This document shows positions 57,704 to 64,000 of a stretch of DNA of 64,000 bases, one piece after another (position 1 is the first letter of the stretch; every line of letters begins with the position of its first letter). Source of the stretch: Gammaproteobacteria bacterium (GTDB lineage: Bacteria > Pseudomonadota > Gammaproteobacteria > Steroidobacterales > Rariloculaceae); NCBI GenBank assembly GCA_017577365.1, contig PKRJ01000013.1:1-64000 (forward strand). Direction: 5' to 3'. The position numbers and the translations under genes are program-made. Below the pieces are notes generated by a model. That model saw nothing but the letters and a program-made list of their open reading frames with translations. It ran no database searches and was not told where the DNA came from.

Positions 57704-58579
57704 ATGACTTTGCACGTGGCATTTCTCGGGCTCGGCGTGATGGGGTATCCGATGGCCGGCTGGCTCAGCAAAGCCGGGCATCGCGTGTCCGTCTACAACC
57801 GCACGGCCGAGAAAGCCGAACGCTGGGCCGCCGAGCACGGCGGTCGCAAGGCGGCTTCCGTGGCGGAAGCGGTCGAGGACGCCGATTTCGTGTTCACGTG
57901 CGTCGGTGACGATCCCGACGTGCGCGAGGTCGTGCTCGGACCCGACGGCGCGCTCACGGCCATGAGGAAGGGCGCGGTGCTCGTCGATCACACGACGGCG
58001 TCGGCGACGCTCGCCCGCGAGATCGCGGCCGCGGGCGCCGAGCGCGGCATCGGGTGCCTCGATGCGCCGGTCTCGGGCGGTCAGTCCGGCGCGGAGCAGG
58101 GCAAGCTCACGGTGATGGTCGGCGGCGACCGCGACACGTTCGAGCGCGCCGAGCCCGTGATCCGGGCGTATGCGCACAACGTGCGTCTGATCGGTCCGCC
58201 GGGCTCGGGACAGCTTGCGAAGATGGTCAACCAGATCGCGATCGCAGGCGTCGTGCAGGGCCTGGCCGAGGCGCTCAATTTCGCGAAGCGCGCCGGGCTC
58301 GACGTGGCCGCCGTCGTCGACGTGATCTCGAAGGGCGCCGCGCAATCGTGGCAGATGGACAATCGATGGCAGACGATGATCGAGGGCCGCTTCGATTTCG
58401 GCTTTGCCGTCGAGTGGATGCGCAAAGACCTGCGAATCTGTCTCGAGGAGGCGCGGCGCAACGGAGCGGAGCTGCCGGTCGCAGCGCTCGTCGATCAGTT
58501 CTATGCCGATATCGTGAACATGGGAGGCAAGCGCTGGGACACGTCGAGCCTGATCGCGCGGCTCAATCGAGCCAAGTGA
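57704..58579 (+). CDS. NAD(P)-dependent beta-hydroxyacid dehydrogenase
   Basis: A 291-aa 6-phosphogluconate/3-hydroxyisobutyrate-dehydrogenase-family enzyme: Rossmann motif FLGLGVMGYPMAGWLSKAG, the substrate-binding DAPVSGGQSGAEQGKLTVMVGG, and the catalytic lysine in GSGQLAKMVNQ. The exact substrate (hydroxyisobutyrate, tartronate semialdehyde or glyoxylate) cannot be read from sequence. It starts 17 bases after the kinase and may share the thiamine message. Confidence 0.92.
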   Translation: MTLHVAFLGLGVMGYPMAGWLSKAGHRVSVYNRTAEKAERWAAEHGGRKAASVAEAVEDADFVFTCVGDDPDVREVVLGPDGALTAMRKGAVLVDHTTASATLAREIAAAGAERGIGCLDAPVSGGQSGAEQGKLTVMVGGDRDTFERAEPVIRAYAHNVRLIGPPGSGQLAKMVNQIAIAGVVQGLAEALNFAKRAGLDVAAVVDVISKGAAQSWQMDNRWQTMIEGRFDFGFAVEWMRKDLRICLEEARRNGAELPVAALVDQFYADIVNMGGKRWDTSSLIARLNRAK

Positions 58580-58645
58580 CGGGCGGGCACGTGGCCGGCG
58601 CGGCCGCAATGCGCGGTATCGAGCGCGAGGAGGCTTGAGGACGCC

Positions 58646-59515
58646 ATGCATCCCGTGCTTGCCGACTTGCTTCGTCTGCTCGAGCTCGAGCGACTCGAGG
58701 AGAACCTGTTTCGCGGCGAGAGCCGCGATATCGGCAGCAATCGCGTCTTCGGCGGGCAAGTGCTCGGGCAAGCGCTGCGCGCGATGAGCTGCACCGTCGA
58801 AGGGCGTCCCGTGCACTCGCTGCACGCCTATTTTCTTAGGCCCGGCGACGTGAACGCGCCGATCGTCTACGACGTCGATCGCGCTCGCGACGGTCGGAGC
58901 TTCAGCAATCGCCGAGTCGTCGCGATCCAGCACGGGCGCCCGATCTTCAACATGACGGCGTCGTTCCAGGCGCCCGAGGAAGGGCTCGAGCATCAAGCGC
59001 CCATGCCCGACGTGCCGGGACCCGAGGGTCTCGCGGATCTCCGCGAGGTGCCGCCGCAATTGCTCGAGAAGATTCCGGAGAAGATGCGGCGGTTCGTGAT
59101 CGGCGAAAGACCTTTCGAATTCCGCCCCGTCGAGCCGATTCATGTCTTCTCACCGCAACCCAGCCCGCCGCAGCGGCACGTGTGGATTCGCACGATCGAT
59201 CCGCTGCCGGACGATCCGGACCTGCATCGACGCGTGCTCGCGTACGTCTCCGACTACCAGCTCGTCGCGACGTCGACGTTGCCGCACGGCATCCGCTTCG
59301 AGCACGGCAACGTGCAATTGGCGAGCATCGACCACGCGATGTGGTTCCATCGGCCGTTCCGCGTCGACGAATGGCTGCTCTACTCGATGTGGAGCCCGAA
59401 TGCCTCGGGTGCACGCGGGCTCGCATTCGGGCAGTTCTTCACGAGGGACGGGCGGCTGGTTGCGTCGACCGCGCAGGAAGGCGTGGTGCGGATCTGGCCG
59501 GCGGGCGCCGAGTAG
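58646..59515 (+). CDS. tesB: Acyl-CoA thioesterase II (TesB)
   Basis: A 289-aa double-hotdog thioesterase. Landmarks are NRVFGGQVLGQALRAMSCTV near 32, SLHAYFLRPGDVNAPIVYDV near 56 and RDGRSFSNRRVVAIQ near 80. In the second domain LAYVSDYQLVATS, SIDHAMWFHRPFRVDEWLLY and ARGLAFGQFFTRDG carry the family's Asp-Thr-Gln active site. GAGGAGG and TTGAGGAC precede the start. Hydrolyses medium- and long-chain acyl-CoA. Confidence 0.95.
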   Translation: MHPVLADLLRLLELERLEENLFRGESRDIGSNRVFGGQVLGQALRAMSCTVEGRPVHSLHAYFLRPGDVNAPIVYDVDRARDGRSFSNRRVVAIQHGRPIFNMTASFQAPEEGLEHQAPMPDVPGPEGLADLREVPPQLLEKIPEKMRRFVIGERPFEFRPVEPIHVFSPQPSPPQRHVWIRTIDPLPDDPDLHRRVLAYVSDYQLVATSTLPHGIRFEHGNVQLASIDHAMWFHRPFRVDEWLLYSMWSPNASGARGLAFGQFFTRDGRLVASTAQEGVVRIWPAGAE

Positions 59516-59699
59516 CGCGCCGCATCCGAGACCATCACGCCTTCACCGCAGTGAACGGATCGGGCCGCGCCGTAACGAGACGCACTTTGCGCATGTAACC
59601 TCGCCGAGCTTTCATCGTTCTAGGAGTCGTGTGGCCCGCGCGACAAGCGACTGTGCGAGGTCGCGTCGCCGGCGAGGCTAGACAGTCGCTATACGGCAA

Positions 59700-59713
59700 C
59701 GTTCCGAGGAACG
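59700..59713. promoter_or_regulatory. Perfect 14-bp palindrome upstream of the EreA/ChaN-like gene
   Basis: cgttccgaggaacg reads identically on both strands, 63 bases before ATG 59777. It has the size of a dimeric repressor operator. Nothing else in the 261-base gap is recognisable. Confidence 0.35.
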
Positions 59714-59776
59714 GGTGCTTTCGGACTGTTCCTGTGCAGCCGCGCGGGCGGCGATACTGACTGGGAGGTGCGCTCT

Positions 59777-60976
59777 ATGCCTGAGCTTGACGTCCGTTCG
59801 CCTGCGCTCTCCACGCTCGCTTGCGTGGGCGCGCTCGCGACGATCCTCGCGAGCACCGCGGTCGCACAGACCACGGGCGGTCCGGAGCCGACGATCCGTC
59901 CCGCTCTCGACGGCATCTTCGAGGCGTTCGAGACCTACCCGCTGGTCGGTATCGGCGAAGTGCATCAGGTCGCCCAGATTCTCGATTTCTACCGGGATAT
60001 CGTCCAAGACCCGCGCTTCGCGCAGGAAGTGGGCAACGTGGTCGTCGAGTTCGGAGGCGCGGCGTATCAGGACGTCATCGACCGCTATGTCGCCGGCGAG
60101 ACGGTTCCCTATGCCGAGCTGCGCAAGGTCTGGACCGAGACCGTCGGTTGGGTGCCGGCCGTTCCGAGCGAAGGCTACGCCCGCTTCTTCGGTTACGTGC
60201 GCCAGACGAATCTCGGGCTGCCGCCCGAGCAGCGCATCAAAGTCTGGCTCGGCGAGCCGCCGATCGATTGGTCCGAGATCGACACGACGGAAGAGTATCG
60301 CGCGATCGCCGCGACGCGCGACAGCCATGCCGCCGGGGTCATCCTGCACAACATCCTGGCCGAGAATCGCAAGGCGCTCGTGATCTACGGCGGAGGGCAC
60401 TTGGAGCGGACCGATCAGTGGGAGCGGGAGGCGAGCGCGCTGATCGCCGAGGCGGATCCGGGCGGTCCGATGTCGCAGGGGCCGAGCGCCACGCTGCGCG
60501 ATCTCGTCGAGGCAGAGTACCCGGGCAGCTTCTTCGTCGCGATGTCTTATCGCGGCTTCAGGGACGAGGAGTGCACGCGCCGTTTCGAGGAGCGGTTCGC
60601 CGAGTGGCCGATGCCGGCATTGGCCGTATCGGTGCGCGGCACGACCCTGGAGGACGCGATGCGCGCGTGCCTCAGGCCGTTCGATGCGAGCCAGATGCGC
60701 TTTCCGCCTTCGATCCCCGAGGACATTCAGGAGCGCGTGCGCGCGATACTGACTGAGAACGTCGACCGCGACCGGCCGCTGCTCGCCGACTCCGTGATCT
60801 TCTACGCCCCGGCCGCCGAGCTCACCGTCGCATCGCAGTTCATCGAATTCTCGCTCGATGAAGAATGGCGGGCCGAGCTCGAGCGAAGGAACATGCTGAT
60901 CACCGGACGGCCGCTCGGACCGCAGCTCGGGAACGGCTCTCCGGCTTCCCCGGTCCCGTACGGCGGAAGGGACTGA
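59777..60976 (+). CDS. Exported EreA/ChaN-like protein of unknown function
   Basis: A 399-aa protein with a signal peptide (LSTLACVGALATILASTAVA). The first half carries the GE-x-H motif and VVVEFGG-type strands (LVGIGEVHQVAQILDFYRDI, EVGNVVVEFGGAAYQD, ALVIYGGGHLERTDQW) that point to the EreA/ChaN esterase-like superfamily; the second half is unassigned. ATG 59777 is chosen because GGGAGG is eight bases upstream. A 14-bp perfect palindrome (59700-59713) lies in the upstream gap. An enzyme for an extracytoplasmic ester, haem or lipid is possible. Confidence 0.55.
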   Translation: MPELDVRSPALSTLACVGALATILASTAVAQTTGGPEPTIRPALDGIFEAFETYPLVGIGEVHQVAQILDFYRDIVQDPRFAQEVGNVVVEFGGAAYQDVIDRYVAGETVPYAELRKVWTETVGWVPAVPSEGYARFFGYVRQTNLGLPPEQRIKVWLGEPPIDWSEIDTTEEYRAIAATRDSHAAGVILHNILAENRKALVIYGGGHLERTDQWEREASALIAEADPGGPMSQGPSATLRDLVEAEYPGSFFVAMSYRGFRDEECTRRFEERFAEWPMPALAVSVRGTTLEDAMRACLRPFDASQMRFPPSIPEDIQERVRAILTENVDRDRPLLADSVIFYAPAAELTVASQFIEFSLDEEWRAELERRNMLITGRPLGPQLGNGSPASPVPYGGRD

Positions 60977-61109
60977 CGGAGGACTCTGATACGGGCTCGT
61001 CCCCCTGACTTGCGCGTCAGAGGGCGTCGTATCGTTCTCGGCCAGTGTCGAAACTCGCTATCCCCGTTCGTCTAGTGACGGACAGCGAACGAGCAAGGCG
61101 GAGGACGAT

Positions 61110-61547
61110 ATGGAAAAGCTGGTCCTCGAGAAATCCATCGTTATCGACGCACCCACGGCGACGGTCTGGAGCGTCGTCACCACACCCGACGCGATGAAGC
61201 GTTGGATGCTCGTGGTGCCGGAGTTCGAGAGCGACAGGCCGCTGACGCTAGGGAGCCCGCTCCAGTGGAAGGACGAGCAAGGCGAAACCTATCTCACCGG
61301 GACGGTCGTCGAGCTCGAGCCGCCGCGTAAGCTCGTGCTCGAGCTGCAAGACATCAGCTGGACGAGAGAACCAGCACGAGGCGGCGTAACGTATGCGCTG
61401 ACCCTCGTCCCGAGAGAGAAGGGAACGGAGCTTCAGCTCGTATTCGGCGATTTGGCCATCGACCGGGAAGGGAAGCGGTGGTTCGATGCCTTCAACGAGG
61501 CTCGAGAGCTCGATCTAATCAAGAGCTTGGCGGAGGGGCGGTTGTGA
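61110..61547 (+). CDS. SRPBCC/AHSA1-family protein
   Basis: A 145-aa START-like domain protein: EKSIVIDAPTATVWSVVTTPDAMKRW at the N-terminus and the closing LVFGDLAIDREGKRWFDAFNEARELDLIK helix. Members bind hydrophobic ligands or act as stress/co-chaperone proteins. GGCGGAGGAC precedes the ATG. Free-standing, with 133 bases upstream; no operon partner. Confidence 0.87.
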   Translation: MEKLVLEKSIVIDAPTATVWSVVTTPDAMKRWMLVVPEFESDRPLTLGSPLQWKDEQGETYLTGTVVELEPPRKLVLELQDISWTREPARGGVTYALTLVPREKGTELQLVFGDLAIDREGKRWFDAFNEARELDLIKSLAEGRL

Positions 61548-61600
61548 GCGGCGTTCCGTCGAAGGAATGGGAAGCCTTAACCCATGCGTGGCACTAGCTG

Positions 61601-61801
61601 GTGCCTCAAACGTCTCCTCTCGTGAGGGAGGCATGGGCCGTGCGCCGAGAAGTGACCGCACCTATGTACGCATTAACTCATCACAGAACGTACTATGAGC
61701 AGAGTTTCTTCAATCTCGGCGTTCAAGAGGATCGTTTCGTGCGGCCGGATAGCGGAGCGGCGACGCTGTTGTTGGGATCCGAGAAGGTTAGGTTAGCCTG
61801 A
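61601..61801 (+). pseudogene. Possible gene remnant of 66 aa, low support
   Basis: A short open frame in a gap between SRPBCC and the MFS gene, with lower GC than its neighbours. It contains THHRTYYEQSFFNLGVQEDRFV and GAATLLLGSEKV, not matched to any family that I recognise. There is no convincing ribosome-binding site, and its end overlaps the MFS stop on the opposite strand. Either a degraded fragment or a chance frame. Confidence 0.2.
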
Positions 61802-63079
61802 AGATGCGGCCCCGGCCGTCAATGGTATGCGACGCCGCGCTCGATAGACCAAGGCGAGCTGTGCTGCCAGCGTCAGCAGCGCCGCAGTGCTCAGGTAGTA
61901 ACCGACCGACGCGATGCCGTATCCGGACGCGAGGTACGTCGCGATATACGGCGCAAGCGACCCGCCGAATATTCCCGCGAGGTTGAACGTCACCGATGCG
62001 CCCGTGTAGCGGACGGCGGTCGGGAAGAGCTCGGCGAGCGCCGCGCCGAGCGGTCCGTAAGTGAGCCCCATGATCGCGAGGCCGAGCGCGAGGAACGCGG
62101 TCGTTTGCACGGCGTTCCCCGAGCTGAAGAGCGGCGCGAACACGAGACCGAAGACGACGACCGTCACGCTCGCGAACATAAGCACCGGCTGACGCCCAAA
62201 GCGGTCCGCGGCGATAGCCGAAAGCGGAATGGTCAGCGCGAAGAACAGCACGCCGATCAGCTGCAGCGACAAGAACTCCTGTCGCGAGTAGCCGAGCGCG
62301 CTCGTGCCCCAGCTCAGCGTGAACACGGTCATCAGATAAAAGACGACGAACGTCGTGATCGCCGAAATGGTCGCGAGCGCAAGCGTGCCGGGATGCTCTC
62401 GGGCGACCGTGAAGATCGGTACCCGCACGCGTTCGTTACGTTCGAGGGCTTGTTGGAACGCCGGCGTCTCGGTGAGCTGCAGGCGAATCCATAGGCCGAG
62501 GGCGACGAGGATCGCGCTCGCCAGGAACGGAATGCGCCATCCCCATGCCATGAAGTCCTCGTCGCTCAGCGCCGTCGCGAGCACCATGAAGACTCCGGTC
62601 GAGAGCACGAAGCCGAGCGGCGCCCCGAGCTGCGGGAACATGCCGTACCAGCTCTCCTTGCCGCGCGGCGCGTTCTCCGTCGCGAGCAGCACGGCCCCGC
62701 CCCATTCGCCGCCCAGCCCCAGCCCCTGGCCGAGGCGGCAGAGCGCGAGCAACGCGGGCGCCGCGATCCCGATGCTTGCGTAGGTCGGAAGCAGGCCGAT
62801 CACGACGGTCGAGATGCCCATCGTGAGCAGCGCCGCCACGAGCGTGGCCTTGCGTCCGATCCGGTCCCCGAAATGGCCGAACAGCGCCGAGCCGACGGGC
62901 CGCGCGAAAAAGGCGAGCGCAAACGTGGCGAGAGACTGCAGCGTGGCCGTCGTCGGGTTGCCCGCGGGGAAGAACAGCTGCGGGAAGACGAGCACGGCGG
63001 CCGTGCCGTAGATATAGAAGTCGAAGAATTCGATCGTCGTGCCGGCGAGGCTCGCGATGAGAACGCGGCTTTTCGTCAT
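61793..63079 (-). CDS. MFS transporter of the metabolite:H+ symporter (MHS/ShiA/ProP) family
   Basis: A 428-aa permease of twelve helices. Diagnostic motifs are GTTIEFFDFYIYGTAA at helix 1, GHFGDRIGRKATLVAAL after helix 2, RLGQGLGLGGEWGGAVLLATE at helix 4 and WGWRIPFLASA near helix 6. These belong to the MHS group, which imports organic acids, shikimate or betaines. ATG 63079 after GAAGGAC is preferred to the TTG at 63100. Substrate unknown; single-gene unit. Confidence 0.9.
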   Translation of the reverse strand: MTKSRVLIASLAGTTIEFFDFYIYGTAAVLVFPQLFFPAGNPTTATLQSLATFALAFFARPVGSALFGHFGDRIGRKATLVAALLTMGISTVVIGLLPTYASIGIAAPALLALCRLGQGLGLGGEWGGAVLLATENAPRGKESWYGMFPQLGAPLGFVLSTGVFMVLATALSDEDFMAWGWRIPFLASAILVALGLWIRLQLTETPAFQQALERNERVRVPIFTVAREHPGTLALATISAITTFVVFYLMTVFTLSWGTSALGYSRQEFLSLQLIGVLFFALTIPLSAIAADRFGRQPVLMFASVTVVVFGLVFAPLFSSGNAVQTTAFLALGLAIMGLTYGPLGAALAELFPTAVRYTGASVTFNLAGIFGGSLAPYIATYLASGYGIASVGYYLSTAALLTLAAQLALVYRARRRIPLTAGAASSG

Positions 63080-63597
63080 GTCCTTCGTGCTGTTTGCCAA
63101 CGCGCCGATGGCCGGTAGGTCTGGGCCTACGGGAGACGCGGCTCAAGTGCAGTAGACTCGTTCGGGCGGCGGGTAGTATTGAGGAACGGTTTTCGAGCCG
63201 CAAGGCCGGAAGGCCGGCCTCGTTGATCGAGGTGAGAGAAGAGAGCATCGTTCATCCGAGTTGTCAGGAGCGGGCTGACACATAGGCCGCATCGAGCACT
63301 GGACAGCAGCTCACACTGAATGCGCGGATCGTCACAGGAGGCGTCATCGCCTCGAGCGCCAGTGACGGTCCTTGTCTAGCGGCACGAGCAGTATGCGACG
63401 ACTCGACCGACGCGGAAGCTATTTCTGCGCGCGCCTCTGGCATGCGTCGCCGCTGGCTCGCCGAGGCTATAACCGAACGGACTTTTCAGAAGCTCCTGGA
63501 AGCGAGATAGTATTCGCGAGCGGTGAACGCTGCCGCGGCACTCCCCGGACCAAACGTTCGAGTCGTCGGTCGGCGGCGCTACGTCCAGAGGTGAGCC
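63080..63597. other. Divergent intergenic region, 518 bp
   Basis: Contains the expected promoters of the MFS gene (leftward) and the VOC gene (rightward). I see no gene of credible size, no known RNA motif and no repeat. Short GC-rich palindromic spots such as gccggaaggccggc (about 63203-63216) occur but are not persuasive. Confidence 0.5.
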
Positions 63598-63966
63598 ATG
63601 GTATTCAAGGTAACTAGAACGCAGCACGTATTGGCGGTGGACGATTTCGACGCCGAGGTCGCCTATTTCGTCGAGGAGCTCGGCTTCACCGAGTACAACC
63701 GCGTCGACGGCTGGTCTTTTCTGCATCTCGGAGATTTCTGGCTCATGGTCGGCGATTGCCGAGGCGAGAAGCCCGCGCGGGAGACGGGCAATCATTCATG
63801 GTTCGCCTACGTCAACTGCGAGGGCATCGATGAGCTCTACTCGCGATATCGTGCGCGCCGGGTGCTCATCAAGGAGCCAATCGCGGACAAGCCATGGGGA
63901 ATGCGCGAGTTTCTCGTGGAGACGCCGGAAGGACACCGCATCAAGTTCGGCCAGGCGCTGCATTGA
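63598..63966 (+). CDS. VOC-superfamily (glyoxalase/bleomycin-resistance) protein
   Basis: A 122-aa VOC domain: RTQHVLAVDDFDAEVAYFVEELGF opens the first half-repeat, and PWGMREFLVETPEGHRIKFGQ closes the second, giving the His/Glu metal positions of the fold. These proteins may be isomerases, dioxygenases or resistance-type binders. GAGGTGAGCC precedes the start. No neighbour suggests a specific task. Confidence 0.88.
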   Translation: MVFKVTRTQHVLAVDDFDAEVAYFVEELGFTEYNRVDGWSFLHLGDFWLMVGDCRGEKPARETGNHSWFAYVNCEGIDELYSRYRARRVLIKEPIADKPWGMREFLVETPEGHRIKFGQALH

Positions 63967-64000
63967 AGCGCTTCACCTCGAACGGCGACTGCATCGTTAG

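Noticed and set aside
63372-63617. Short forward ORF in the divergent gap
   Set aside because: No ribosome-binding site, no motif, and overlaps the VOC gene start in a different frame.

Overview
The window is 64 kb of high-GC bacterial DNA (about two thirds G+C by eye), gene-dense, with short intergenic gaps and many 1-4 base start/stop overlaps. It reads as a chromosomal segment of an aerobic or facultatively denitrifying gammaproteobacterium, probably an uncultured lineage. Supporting signs are a direct glutaminyl-tRNA synthetase, TonB-dependent uptake, several lipoproteins and outer-membrane barrels, c-type cytochromes and a cytochrome-c nitric oxide reductase. The lineage is an inference; no rRNA, tRNA, phage, insertion sequence or CRISPR array was seen.

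Layout. 1-0.7 kb: remnant of a PQQ sugar dehydrogenase fused to a DUF4159 protein and broken by a frameshift. 0.73-0.82 kb: REP-like tandem hairpins. 0.8-3.2 kb: nitric oxide reductase norC-norB with a two-haem NorC and a small membrane-protein ORF in front. 3.3-9.9 kb: a CopD-like membrane protein and a complete Mrp-type Na+/H+ antiporter operon with fused A and B subunits. 10-20.5 kb: gdhA with a duplicated 36-bp leader repeat, a MocR regulator divergent from a LysE exporter, a SIMPL protein, a coupled cytochrome peroxidase / histidine kinase / c-di-GMP phosphodiesterase operon, a sigma-54-preceded NirD-like Rieske protein, and a Gdx guanidinium exporter. 20.5-23.6 kb: UPF0210, an ACT-domain protein and a three-domain methyltransferase.

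23.7-35.4 kb is the most unusual part. Two divergent operons encode a Tat-exported protein, a two-haem lectin-like lipoprotein, a mono-haem protein, a large hydrazine-synthase-alpha-like lipoprotein with a normal and a CX4CH haem motif, two small outer-membrane barrels, a TlpA thioredoxin, a DUF4266 lipoprotein ending in Cys-Gly-Cys-Asn, and a DUF3570 barrel. Together they look like an exported redox assembly with its own thiol chaperone and outer-membrane partners; the substrate is unknown.

35.4-49.1 kb: moeA, envelope proteins, a MATE exporter, a tandem-duplicated DUF8021-like protein, a HerA-like ATPase, an M48/TPR lipoprotein, glnS, and a cyclopropane-synthase-like methyltransferase overlapping a DHCR24-like FAD protein (a pair resembling the TmsB/TmsA lipid-methylation enzymes). 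49.5-53.4 kb: molybdenum cofactor genes moaA, moaC, moaD, moaE and moaB, plus a MobA-like transferase. 53.5-57.7 kb: a TPP riboswitch followed by a TonB receptor, a YkoF-type thiamine-binding protein, a PnuT-like transporter and a kinase, i.e. a thiamine-salvage operon. 57.7-64 kb: a beta-hydroxyacid dehydrogenase, TesB, an EreA/ChaN-like secreted protein, an SRPBCC protein, an MHS-family MFS transporter and a VOC protein.
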